DNA of 64,000 nucleotides, from NCBI GenBank assembly GCA_022575985.1, contig JAKSXM010000107.1, positions 4,960,001-5,024,000 of the forward strand, written 5' to 3'. Positions 1 through 11,299 of this stretch are shown one piece after another; the first letter of the stretch is position 1, and every line of letters starts with the position of its first letter. The position numbers and the translations under genes are program-made. The DNA is from Anagrus nilaparvatae (lineage: Eukaryota > Arthropoda > Insecta > Hymenoptera > Mymaridae). Below the pieces are notes generated by a model that did not search any database, was not told where the DNA came from, and saw nothing but the letters and a program-made list of their open reading frames with translations.

Positions 1-108
1 TATTTCATACAAATGGAAATTCAACAAATCTTTAACAATGTAATTAAATTTACTAATTGGCAGATCAATAGTAAAATAATTGTTCTTTGAATTGGAAAAT
101 TCATCTCT
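1..108 (-). CDS. InR: InR exon 8 (partial, FN3 segment)
   Basis: The acceptor TTTTCTAG is followed by codons reading RDEFSNSKNNY in the phase left by exon 7. The exon runs off the left edge. It lies just after the putative processing site, so it would be near the start of the beta chain. Confidence 0.7.
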
Positions 109-3100
109 CTAGAAAAAATTATAAATTTTTTAAATGATTTAAGTGGTTGAAAATAATTCAATTTAATTATTCTTACCTCAATTGTAGAAAATTGATTTTT
201 TTTTAATATTGATCTCTTACTACGATGTTTAAAATAAATACGATTAAATAGTTCATCTTCAAAATTTATTGATTTTTGTATTTCTTCCTCTGATTTATTT
301 TGACGTAAGATTCCTTTCTCTATATCAACAATTTTTTCACCTGTTAATATAAAAAATCATTATTAGTTAGTTTTATTTATTAGATTTTAAAATATCGTAT
401 AGAAAGAGGGGGATTCTTAGGGTAGTGTTTTATGTTTAATTGGGATATTCTTTATTCAAAATCTATAAAAAAAAATTCTGAAACGCCTTAACTTTTATTT
501 ATATAAAATTTTTCAAATTATTAGCCGGCCCAAAAAAACCTGTAAAAATAATTTAAAAGAGGCAAGAGAATGAAGTAAAATAGCTATTTTTTAAACAAGG
601 TACAAAATATTGGTTTTGGCTTTGCATGCAAAAACCCCATAAGCCTTTTTCCCGTGATTTAATTCATAGTTTTGGATACAATGGACAAAAAAGCCGTTTC
701 CATAGGGTAGAAAATAGTCTTTTTTTTGGACCTAGATATATAAAATATATTATAACATTTTATGGCTTAAGAGTAACAAAGGCGGAATAGCTAATGTGTA
801 ATTTATTAATAAATTAACTAACCATTTAAACAGTAATCAGTTTGATATTCGAAATCTGATTTATATCTATGTTCGTATAAGAACAATTTATAATACTTTA
901 GTTTATTATTATTAGATGGAGGTTTCCAACTAATTATCACAGTATCGCTTGATTTAGCATCTAAATGAAAAACGTTGTCCATGCTTAGAAGTTCAGTTGA
1001 TGTTTGGAAATATGAAATATAAGTCTTTCCTCCTTCATTTTCTGTCCATAACATTTTAGTTTTTATGTAATATGCATAATCTGTAAGCGGCTCCAAGCCT
1101 TTTAAGGTAAACGATAATAAATTTTTAAAATTTATTTCTTTCTCGTAAATTTGCGCATCTTGTATATTAATCAATTCCTTATTCCAAGCGTTGTGAGTAA
1201 ATACATTTGTCGATTTTTGAATGTCCAATTGATTGGAAATTTTTTTCCAGTACAATTCGTAGCCAAGTAATTTTCTTTGATCATAAAAATCAAAAGCTTC
1301 CCATGTTAATGTTACTGATCTACTGGATATTTCTATTAATTTAGTTCTTAGATTAGTAAAATTGCAAATAGCAAGATTTCCATTATTGCTTTGAGAAATA
1401 TTTTTTTCGGCTGCATCAAGTGGATAATATGTTGATAGGAATTTTTCAATGACATTTGGGCATAGTTTTGAATTGCCTTGTATTGAAATTCTACTTTTAT
1501 TAATTTTTAACTTTGTAGAATCCCACAGTTCTGCTAAGTTGTCGTTATTTGATATTACAAGTGAAAATTTTTGCTTTAACGATTCGCCTTCAATTTTTCT
1601 TAAATTTTGAAAGAAATTGAGTGATGTTATTGAACTCTGCGAAATCTCTAAATATCCTTTTATGACTGCAATGTTACGTAGAGAATCTAATTCTTCCAGG
1701 TCAGTTTTATTATTTAGATTTATTCGAAGAGACCCTGTTATATGGGTACATCCTTGAAGTTTTTTAGCAGATTCTGTGTTAACAATATGGCCTCCAGCAC
1801 ATTTTTTTTTGTAATTTTTATCAATCTTGCAATAAAAGAGTCCATCTATCTGCAAATAATTATTGATTTTAACATAGAAATAAAAATTATGACATTTTGA
1901 ACTTATAGTTTATTAAAGCCCTTTAGAGCAGTATGACAAGTATACTCGTCAAAACACAGTTGTTACTATTTCCATAACAACGAGTATACTCGTCATGACT
2001 GTTTTATCTGATTTTGGTGCTCTAGATCAATATTTTTGAAAAACCCGCTTTTTAAAGGGGTTTTTGGCATGTTTTTGGGGTTGCTGGACATGACATCCTC
2101 CTAATAGAAATTCTATCAATTTACGTATTTCTACGTTAGCATTAAAATATTTGTATCATTACCTTGATTTTTTGGAATCCAGGTGGACAGAATTCCATAC
2201 AATTATTTTGAAATGGGACAAACGAATTTTTTTTTATTGTATCAATTTTAATGTCCCTGCACTGTTTTTCTGTTAAGCAAACCTTGTTGATGAAAAGGAA
2301 TGTATCTTTTGGGCACAGGTCTAAGCATTTTCTTTTGTACAAAACATTTCTACAGGCTTTGCAATCTTCATTAGATATTCCGTAACATCCAGCTAAACAA
2401 CTTGAGTGGCAACAAGTTCCATTATCCATGCAAGTGTTTGTTTTACACTTTGATGGGCAAACTAGAAAAAAAAATGTTTATTAATTATCGTTACTTAAAG
2501 GTTAGAAACAGATAAGAAACTAATAATATAGTTGCATCAAAATTCAAATTGATGTGATATCGACGTAGTTTACAAAGATTAGCACGCGTCAAGCCTTTTC
2601 TCAAAAAAGGTACTCTTAATTTTTGGCTCAAATAATCATGTTTCATGTTTTACTTAATCAAAAAGTAATAGCTTGAAATCTAATAAGATAATATTCATTA
2701 CACGTTGATTTTTATATCAAACGGAATCAAAACTAATGGTTGGACCTTTAAATCCCTTCCAAAATTATTTCCATGAAATTAAAAGTCTCCCCACTAATTT
2801 TTTGTTCCTAGGTTAAAAATTTTTTTTTAAGTTAACCCTTTTAAAGTAATAAATTAATTTTAAAAATGTATAATAAAAATCTCCATGTATTTTAAAATAA
2901 TTTATTACTTGAAAAGGGTTTAGAAAAAGTGCTTAGAATTGCCTAAAGAACATATTTTTTTTTTTCACAAGTTTTCGGAGCATTTTGGATTTTGTCCAAA
3001 AATAGCCAAATCTAAAAATCCAAAAATGCCCAGAATTTTATTTTTTAAAGTATGGGCTTATACTTTTTTATGGTATTTTGAGGTCAAATGCCCTAAATAG

Positions 3101-6100
3101 GCACTTAACGATGCTTATATAAAAATGAAATGTTATAAAAACTTGAATAAAAATATATTAATGGTAATTTTTATCCACTTCTCAAAATAAAGAAAATAAG
3201 ACAGTACCTATATTATGTGCTAAAAAGATTATTTGAAGAAAAAAAATTTCACATTTTTGTAAAGTGGCCTTGAAATTTGGTATTGAAACGACCTCTTCTA
3301 TTCTTAAACTTTAAATAAGTGAGATCTTTGATTTACTCAAATAGCTAAGCCATAGAGCATTAATTAACAACTTTTAAGATATCTCTTTCTTTTCTGGCGC
3401 AATTAATGCTCTGAATTAGCGATTTTAGTAAGTCAGAGATCTCACCTATTTAAGGTTTGAGAAGAGGTTGAGGTCATTTCTTTTAAAACTCCAACATAAA
3501 AGAATTAAATATTTTTTTCTAAAAATTGATAACTTGATTGGTGTAAAATAATAAAACAAAACAATAAAAAAGATGCATATGTTAAAGCAGCGGTTAAAGT
3601 TTATCTATAAATTATTTTTAAATTGTTTGAAATTATATTAAAAAATTGGTAAGGTAGAATTTTTTCAGTTGCTTTTTTTAAAATAATTTAAAAAAATATA
3701 TATATATATGAAATGAAATTTTATCTTACTTTTTTGATGCTGCGGGACCTTAAAAGGTAATTTTTCTTTTGAATTATTTGATCCTAGTGAATAATCGTTT
3801 GGAGAATTCGGGCATTTATTTGAAGGCTTGTTATCCTATAAAAATAAAATTTTTTACCATAAATTTCTGTGTTATAAAATTTGACAAGTGATTTCCATAT
3901 ATAAAACATATCTGAGCTTATATCCTAATATTTATTTAACTTATATTTCTTTTGCAAGTACGCAAATGGTACACTCTTTCATTATATTTTAGTTTTTTAT
4001 ACAAATAGTCAATATAGTAAAGCAAATGATCAAAAACAGACGAGTAAGGAATGTTTGAAAATAAGGAGCTTGTAAAAAATTTTATTAACCTATAAAACCC
4101 ATTTTAGTGAAAAATTACAATTTTTGCAGCAATTTAAAAATTGGTCATTTTTGGCCAAATATGTCCATTTGGGGAGTAAAAGGTGACACTTACTAAACTT
4201 AAATTTTAGAGACCTATAAAACACATTTTAGTGAAAAATTACAATTTTTGCAGCAATTTAAAAATTGTTCATTATTGACCAAATATGATCATTAGGTTTA
4301 CTGACTATAAAGTTAAGAGATTTATTGATAAAAAAATGTGGTTCAAGGGGATTAAAAGATGACTACACAAAAAAAGGAGACCAAGTGGAAGGTTTAGTTG
4401 AGATACAAGGCAAATCAGCTTCCCAAACAGTTGACACTCCCCTTGTTAGTCAAATAGTTATCAATCATTTAGTCTATAGAGCATTGTCTTACTGCATTCT
4501 TGAAACTTGAGTACATTTATTTAGGTAGTAGAAACAGATACAGGAAATCGAGTAATTACTAAATCCCTAAAACTAGTACTTCCATAGAAAAAAATGAGGT
4601 ATCACGTCCAAAAAGAAAAAAAAAATCATAGAGTTAGCTTACTTTTTTATGGAATAAAATTTTAATAGCTATTTATTAAACAAGGGATAAAATATTGGTT
4701 TCGGCTGTGCATGCAGTTGTATGCACGAGCGAGCATAGCGAGCGAGTGCAGACAGCATGCAAAAGTTGAACCCCATATTTTGTCCCGTGTTCTAAACAAT
4801 AGTTTTACATATAATGGGCAAAAAAGCCGTCACCGCAGGGCAGAAAATAGGCTTTTTTTGCCCTAGATATGTAATAAATTTAAGTATCAGATCGAGGATA
4901 TCGATTAATAGTAAATTATATGAAACTAGTAGTCCCGTGGAAAAAAAATTAGGTATTCTATCCAAATTAACAAAAAAAGTAATTCTGTATTTTTAATAAT
5001 CGGTTTTTTAGCATTCGAGGGTCACAAAACACTCTAATATGCGAAAAAACGAAAATAAAAATTTGAGCTATAACAGCGTTCCCAAAATTAGGTATTACGC
5101 CAAATGAAAAAAAATAACGGTGTATTTTTTATTTTTTTGTGCAAAAAATTTTGAAACAAAAATTTTCACAAATATTTATTTTCCGATATGAAAAATCGAT
5201 CAATATCAATTTTCAAATACAATCAGTAAATAATTACTACTTCCATATAAGAAAATTAGGTGTTACGTGCAATTAAAAAAAAAAAAAAAAGTATTTTTTT
5301 AGAATTCTGGAAGATGTTTTTTTGTGACAAAAATATAAAGAAAATATGAACGCCATTTTGAAAAATCAATCTTTATATACGCCCGCGTCCCCTCTCTCTC
5401 TCTCCACGCCCACATGTACAAGCATATGCAGAATCCATTGTAAAAATCGGTTTTTTAACATCCGAAGGTTACAAAAGGTGCTTGTATGCAAAAAATCGGA
5501 AGCTAAAATTTTGTCTATATCAAAGGTTCTTCTGAAGAACCGCAAATTAACTATTTGTTTATTTTCATATTTTTTCAACATTATTAGAACTAACATATTT
5601 GTTCTTAATTTAATTTTTAAATTGATTTTTTACCATAATGTTGTATCCTTCATTGGCAGCTTCCGTGATTAAATCCCAATTTATGTTATTTGCATAGCAT
5701 AAATTTGGATTTTTTTCAATGCGAACTGACCCACGTCTAATACTTGCTAATGAAACTAATCCAAGTTCTTGCAAATCTGGCATTTCAAATACTGCTAGTG
5801 CTTCATCGTTAAGTAATTTTTCGCCATGTATGACACTTAGATTTGGAAAAAGATGACCAACATTTTTTAATCCACGTACCCTATGATTAAAAAATAACAC
5901 ATGACAATTATTTTAAACAAATCACTAAAACCAAAAAAACTCATAAAATGAAATAGAAAATTTAGAATCTACTTCATGAAACTCACTTTTCAATAAATTA
6001 TTTTTGCGAATACGTATTATTATGAGCAATAATTAATTTATGGTTTAAAAATTCAAGAATATAAAGGCTCGCGTTGCTTATAATTTCTCCTTAGCTTAAA

Positions 6101-9100
6101 AAAATGTCAAAAAGATAATTATGTGTTAAACGTCTCAAAGTTCTAATAAATTTTTTTTTTTGAGGTATCTAAACGTACAGTACTTACTGCGTACTGTTAG
6201 AAAAAAAAAGTACGTTAAATTGTGGGTGAAGTGTGTTTATTTATAATAAATAAATTAATACAAGTTAATATTTTTCATTTAATTATTAATCAGATAAAAA
6301 GATTAATAATTTTTACCTGTATAATAAAAAGTAGCCTGTGATTTCCCGAAGTTCTGGAAAAACAAATCGTTCAAAATCATAAGTTTCATTTCTATCCATC
6401 AGTACTATTCGAAGATACCCATCGATGATTTGGCAATTTTCCAATGTTTTCAATTGGCTTAAATCATTCCTTATATCTATATCTCGACAAACTAAAAAAT
6501 TTTACAAAATTACAATTACGTTATTTGGCTTGGAAAAATACTCAGGAATACATTTTATAAAAACTTTTATAAAAAATTTATAATACAGATAATATTAACG
6601 AGCAAAATTAATTTCAGACAAAAATAAATTTATCTGAATGTAATTAAAAGTTTAATTGATAAAATAATTTATACGAAACTCAGTATATCAGCTAAATTAA
6701 TAAAAATAGATTTAATCACAGTCAGTAAACTTGACCGTAAAATAAAAATAACTTTTCTAAAAGTTACAAAATTTTATCATAAATTTTTAAAATTGTAATA
6801 AGCTCGTTAATTTTTAATTTTTTTAATTATTTGAACCTGTTCTAAATACACAATCATTAAAGGAAAAATAATACAAAAAACTTCAATAAAAATTAGAAAA
6901 ACAGCTTAATTTTCCTTTAACTGTGATTTTTTTATTTTTATGGAGAAATTTTCAAGCAATTAAATTTGAATTTTTTTTTCATATAATATCAAATAACTTT
7001 TTATGAAAATAACAGTTTTATGAAAAGATTCCAATCCAAGAATCTAGTAAGGAAGCCAAACACATAATATACTTAAAAAAAATATGTACTGTTGCAGTAC
7101 ATCAGGCGTATTTAATTTAAACTAATAAGTAAATAATTAAATTCCATACCTATTTTTGAAATAAAAGATTTTAATAATTAATTATTATTAATTATATTTT
7201 TTTCAAATACGTCTTCGGCTTCCGTAGTTTTATTACTAGATTCTTGGAATGGAATCTTTTCATAACAGCACTGAGTTTGATCTCCGACAGATTAGTTAAT
7301 TATATACGTCAAAGAGTAAACTGAAAATCCAGAATGCTCTTAGGATTTTGAATAAGATTTCCAAATATTAGTGTTTTAACCAGATTAATCGAAAAAGTCT
7401 TCATGATTTTCAAATATCTTGGAAACTCGTGTAACCAAAAAATAATCCAACCTTCAAATTAGATTCTGTGAGAAGATCCTACTCATATTATGTTTTAGGC
7501 CGTTTTAATTTATCAAAAATTAATTGTTTACTAAAGAATAATTGGATAAGAAAGAAGATAAAATTATATATATCGGGTTATTTTGAAATATAATACTTTA
7601 AAAATATAAGGAAGGAAATGTCAATGATAAAATTTTTTGTAAAGACTACTGCGGAATAAGGTATGGTTTCCGGCCCCAGCATATTTTTCGCATTTTTTTG
7701 GCTCAATTTGATGATATATGATAAAAAATAAGATTCCGAGGGTCGGCACTTCCCCCACCCCCCCCTGCGTTACCCCTGGGGGGTTGAAACGTGTTTTTCA
7801 GTAAAAATTAATATCTCCGGGCCGAATCATCCGATTGGGACGTGGTTGGTATCAAAATTTTTGTTTTGAAAAAATACACCAAAAAAAAATTTTTTTTTTT
7901 ATTTTTGAACTCATTTTGAGGTTCAAAACTTCGAAAAACCTCATTTTTGGCTTTTTTGACGGTCTAAAAATTGAGATATCTCAGGATAGAGGAAAAACTC
8001 CTTTTTTTCGCGCTCAGGGGAACTTTGTCTAAGACTACTTTTCAAAATTCCGTCGGAAAAATGGCAACTTTTACGGTGCGTCACTCGCAATTGACGATTA
8101 TGTAAAAAAATCGTGTTTTATTTTTTGATTGTTTTATCATACCATCTAATATTTTATTTTAAATCTAAAATTAGCTTTTTTATGGTCTTTTTTATGTTTT
8201 TCTCATAATTTTTTCATAAAAAAACGATATTTCACCTATACTCTACCAAAGGACTTCATTTATTTCATGAAATCTCTTTTAATTTTCGCAATAATCAATA
8301 GGATGATCATCTTTTTGAAAAAAAAAAAAATTGAAGGCACACCTTACTGATACCTTTCTTTGTGTATCTTAGACCATATAAAGTGATAAATAAGCTAGGT
8401 ATAGAAAAATTTTTGTTCGCCGCATAGTTTTTTTTGAGTTGACAGCCTCAGAATCACGTTTTTTCAATATGTATTTAAAAAAACCAATTTTGGAATTTTT
8501 TTGTTATAAATTAAAATTATTTTTTAATTGATGGATTTATGTTTTTTCACTTTTCTTACATTGACAATTTACTAAAAAGAGTATATTTAAGACCAAAGAA
8601 TACAAATTTTCAATTTTCAACGTCTTGGAGCAGTTTAAATGTTAGATATTGGGTTTTTTAATAATTCATCAACTGGGGATTTTTCTAACAGATTAAAATG
8701 ATGTTAAAAACTGGACTAAAAACATACTTCGTTTTAATTTTTCCTGTACAATCTAAATTCACTATTCATTTTAACATTTAACGACGCTTTATAGGAGAAA
8801 AATTCATTTTTTTAGTTTTTAGGGCCCCAATTTTCAGGGAGCCAATGTTTAAAGTTTCGCATTTTTTAAGAAAAAATTTTCTGAATAATATTTGCAATTT
8901 TTACTTATATTTTTTTTCCTCAGGAATTCGATGAAACCTTGATAGAATCATTTGAATCTGCTAGGAAAATCCCAAGAGTATGAATTTTAAAAAACCCCAA
9001 TATTTACCTTTTGAGCTGCTTCAAGAAGCTGAAAACTGAAAATTTGTGATTTTTGGTCATGTATATAAAGAAAAGGGAGTACACTCTTTTTAGTAAATTG

Positions 9101-11235
9101 TGAATGCAAAATAAGTGAAAAAACATAAATCCATCATTTAGAATAATTTTAATTTATAAAAATATAATTCAGAAATCGGTTTTTTTTAAACATCGAAAAA
9201 ACGTGATTTTGAGTCTTCCAACTAAAGAAAAAAAATATAGGGCAAGCAAAATATTTACAATTTCTCACTTCTTCGTCACTTTCTATGGTCTAAGGAACCC
9301 AAAGAAATGTAACAGGAAGGTGTGCGTTTAATTTTGTTCTTTAAAAAGTTGATCATCCTAAGCGCAATCTTTCTGCGGATTTTCCATATAATAGTTAAAA
9401 ATGAGGTTTTATGTTCAAATAATTATATATTTCAACTTGTTAATTAATTAAATTTATAGTTATTTATGAACTAATTTAATACATATTTTAAGAATAAATA
9501 ACTTTCTTTAAAACAATTATTTATAATAAAAGTGTTAGTATTTTAATTATTATTAATAAGGAAAATAGATATTATTTGGCCAAAATTAAAAGAGATTTCA
9601 TGAAATAAATGAAGTCCTTTGGTAGAGTATAGGTGAAATATCGTTTTTTAATGAAAAAATTATGAGAAAAACATAAAAAAGACCATAAAAAAGCTAATTT
9701 TAGATTTAAAATAAAATATTAGATGGTATGATAAAACAAGCAAAAAATAAAACACGATTTTTTTACATAATCGTCAATTGCGAGTGACGCACCGTAAAAG
9801 TTGCCATTTTTCCGACGGAATTTTGAAAAGTAGTCTTAGACAAAGTTCCCCTGAGCGCGAAAAAAAGGAGTTTTTCCTCTATCCTGAGATATCTCAATTT
9901 TTAGACCGTCAAAAAAGCCAAAAATGAGGTTTTTCGAAGTTTTGAACCTCAAAATGAGTTCAAAAATAAAAAAAAAAATTTTTTTTTGGTGTATTTTTTC
10001 AAAACAAAAATTTTGATACCAACCACGTCCCAATCGGATGATTCGGCCCGGAGATATTAATTTTTACTGAAAAACACGTTTCAACCCCCCAGGGGTAACG
10101 CAGGGGGGGTGGGGGGGGGTGCCGACCCTCGGAATCTTATTTTTTATCATATATCATCAAATTGAGCCAAAAAAATGCGAAAAATATGCTGGGGCCGGAA
10201 ACCATACCTTATTCCGCAGTAGTCTTTGTGTAAGTATGTATTATTTAAATAATACCTCTTTGTTATTTAAAATAAGAAAAGTAAAACTATTGATCCGGAA
10301 TGATTGAGGTTTCAGTACATTCAGCTTTTCTGTTTAATTTTTTTTTATTTTACTAAAGAAAATGGTAAAAAATTTAATGACCTTGTTTCCTGAACAAATG
10401 AAGATAAATAATTAAACACCATTGCAAAATTGTACCTAAAAATTTAACTTATGCTTTTCTCTATTTTTACGAGAAGTGTTGCATTTACGTTTAATATTTA
10501 CTCTACTTTTTCTTAACTTTTCATATGATTGATTTGGTACTTATTTAAATTAATTGAAAATTTTAATTACTATTAGTAAATATGTTTCTTTTTGTCCCAA
10601 ATTTTTTCTTATTTAATTGAATTTTTTTTTCTTCTTCAATTTTTCGATTGTAATATCAATTTTTTTTATTTCTATCGAATCTTTCTTTAGTAAAATTTTA
10701 TTTAGTTTTCAGAAACTTAATTTTAACGAAATTGCTAAGCCATTAAATTTTGCTCATTCCTCCTAACTTCAATACGGGTTCTATTTTTATTAGGATAGAT
10801 TTTAAATAGTTAAAATGATGAAAATTGAAGAAATTTTTATTAATTAGAGTCTAGAACTTTTTTAAGAGGAAACCTCGGAGGAAACAAGTTTTGGCCGTAA
10901 AATAAAACACTTTCTAGTAAAAGTAAGAAAAAAAAAGTTTTATTAAAAATTTAAAAAGTCAAGAAAATAAAAACACAACACTTGCTTAAAAACCTTAAAG
11001 ACTAAAAATATTCAGCTTTCAATTTACAAACTTGACCACAAAAACTATATATTCTTCTATTAAAAAAAAAAAATGAAAAAAAAAATAGTAAATAAATAAA
11101 CTTGTACAAAAAAATAGAAAATTATAGTTTACCTTTAAAGTCTATTGAATCAGATTCCTTTTCCGAAAAATTCAAACTCTTAGAGAAAACTTGATTAATG
11201 ATGAAAGTTAAAATAACCACTCGAATTATTGACAT
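1..11235 (-). CDS. InR: Insulin-like receptor, 5' part of gene (8 exons, continues past left edge)
   Basis: Receptor tyrosine kinase of the insulin/IGF pathway, a plasma-membrane protein that binds insulin-like peptides. I place eight exons, read leftwards: 11235-11133, 6491-6317, 5880-5634, 3835-3730, 2461-2163, 1849-823, 340-177 and 108-1 (partial). All junctions are GT-AG and all phases agree. The domain order is signal peptide, L1, furin-like Cys-rich, L2, FN3, then an insert-type segment with a dibasic processing site (RSKRS) as at insulin-receptor alpha/beta boundaries, then more FN3. The transmembrane and kinase parts are outside the window. The first intron is about 4.6 kb and carries a large palindromic element. 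Family identity rests on the domain order and conserved L1 wording such as RGSVRIEKN. An insulin-receptor-related paralogue (InR-2 or decoy type) cannot be excluded without the kinase half. Confidence 0.9.
177..340 (-). CDS. InR: InR exon 7 with furin-type cleavage site
   Basis: The acceptor TTAACAG and donor GTAAGA bracket 164 nt that keep the frame of exon 6. The translation is charged and low-complexity and contains KHRSKRSI. This is an R-x-K-R furin motif in the position where insulin receptors are cut into alpha and beta chains (the insert domain within FN3-2). Confidence 0.8.
580..742. repeat. MITE-like family A, copy 1 (InR intron)
   Basis: Starts atagctattttttaaacaagg and ends cctagatatataa. 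It is a diverged member of a family also seen at 4,664-4,873 and 12,523-12,686. It lies in the intron between exons 6 and 7. Confidence 0.6.
823..1849 (-). CDS. InR: InR exon 6 (end of Cys-rich region, L2 and FN3-1)
   Basis: A 1,027 nt exon with acceptor TTTGCAG and donor GTTAGT. The first ~30 codons close the Cys-rich region (FYCKIDKNYKKKCAGG). Next comes the second receptor L domain (QGCTHITGSLRINL...SLVISNNDNLAELW). A fibronectin type III domain follows, with the WEAFD and LGYELYWKK strands. The wording follows insulin receptors closely but is divergent, as is common in fast-evolving insects. Confidence 0.9.
1920..2030. repeat. Small palindromic repeat with two GTATACTCGTCA boxes
   Basis: About 110 bp with TTTAGAGCA...TGCTCTAGA ends and two direct boxes containing the self-complementary core CGAGTATACTCG. 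It sits in the InR intron next to exon 5. It is probably a miniature DNA transposon. Confidence 0.4.
2163..2461 (-). CDS. InR: InR exon 5 (furin-like Cys-rich domain)
   Basis: The acceptor TTTCTAG and donor GTAATG enclose 299 nt. The translation is rich in cysteine pairs (CPSKC, CCHSSCLAGCYG, CKACRN, CLDLCP, CMEFCPPGF), the usual spacing of the insulin-receptor Cys-rich region. Confidence 0.9.
3289..3475. repeat. Palindromic MITE in InR intron
   Basis: The left arm (ACCTCTTCT...GAGATCT...GAGCATTAATT) and right arm (AATTAATGCTC...AGATCTC...AGAAGAGGTTGAGGT) are inverted copies with a short loop. Confidence 0.6.
3730..3835 (-). CDS. InR: InR exon 4 (L1 to Cys-rich linker)
   Basis: A short exon of 106 nt, acceptor TTTATAG and donor GTAAGA. 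It reads DNKPSNKCPNSPNDYSLGS and joins in phase to exons 3 and 5. It supplies the linker cysteine before the furin-like repeats. It would be missed by simple ORF finding. Confidence 0.75.
4089..4334. repeat. Two-copy tandem repeat, period about 123 bp
   Basis: The unit beginning cctataaaac(c/a)cattttag, through gcaatttaaaaattg, occurs at 4,089 and again at 4,212. A diverged cousin is at about 22,741. Confidence 0.6.
4540..5570. repeat. MITE A copy 2 and diverged dispersed repeat
   Basis: 4,664-4,873 is MITE A copy 2, carrying an extra GC-richer insert (gcacgagcgagcatagcgag) between duplicated gcatgca ends. The following ~700 bp repeats phrases such as 'aaaattaggta' and 'acaaaaattttcaaaaa' that also occur at 17.08-17.35 and 30.88-31.42 kb. 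All of this is inside the InR intron. Confidence 0.5.
5634..5880 (-). CDS. InR: InR exon 3 (L1 domain, second half)
   Basis: A 247 nt exon, acceptor AATCATAG and donor GTAAAA. It encodes the L1 beta-helix (FPNLSVIHGEKLLNDEALAV, then RRGSVRIEKNPNLCY), a recognisable insulin-receptor signature. Confidence 0.9.
6317..6491 (-). CDS. InR: InR exon 2 (L1 domain, first half)
   Basis: A 175 nt exon, acceptor TTTTTTAG and donor GTAAAA. It reads VCRDIDIRNDLSQLKTLENC, the start of the first receptor L domain. Phases fit exon 1 (1 nt carried) and exon 3 (2 nt carried). Confidence 0.88.
7010..7265. repeat. Inverted-repeat element in InR intron 1
   Basis: TTTTATGAAAAGATTCCAAT near 7,017 is mirrored by TGGAATCTTTTCATAACAG near 7,241, with 'agaatctagta' nested in both arms. 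A related half-copy occurs at about 54,840-54,900. Confidence 0.5.
7641..10227. mobile_element. Large foldback (hairpin) transposon in InR intron 1
   Basis: A 2.59 kb imperfect palindrome. The outer arms, 7,641 to about 8,300 and about 9,590 to 10,227, are nearly identical inverted copies beginning AAAGACTACTGCGGAATAAG. The inner arms (8,340-8,700 and 8,980-9,340) are also inverted but much more diverged. No transposase is visible. Identical 65-codon frames at 7,835 (+) and 9,836 (-) simply mirror each other. I see no convincing target duplication. Confidence 0.8.
11133..11235 (-). CDS. InR: InR exon 1 (start codon and signal peptide)
   Basis: The ATG at 11235 opens MSIIRVVILTFIINQVFSKS, a basic n-region, hydrophobic core and small residues typical of a signal peptide. 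It is followed by an acidic stretch and the donor AAAG|GTAAAC. The carried nucleotide phase matches exon 2. No upstream coding exon is needed. Confidence 0.75.
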
Positions 11236-11299
11236 GTTGGAAATATGAATATTTAAAATCGTAAACAAGAAATAAATTTTTTTTCAAGTATACAGTTGT

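Noticed and set aside
5346..5672. 108-codon plus-strand ORF at 5.3 kb
   Set aside because: It overlaps InR exon 3 on the opposite strand and has no domain content; part of it is a CT-rich microsatellite.
7835..10033. Two identical 65-codon ORFs on opposite strands (7,835 + and 9,836 -)
   Set aside because: They are mirror images in the arms of the hairpin element and have no domain content.
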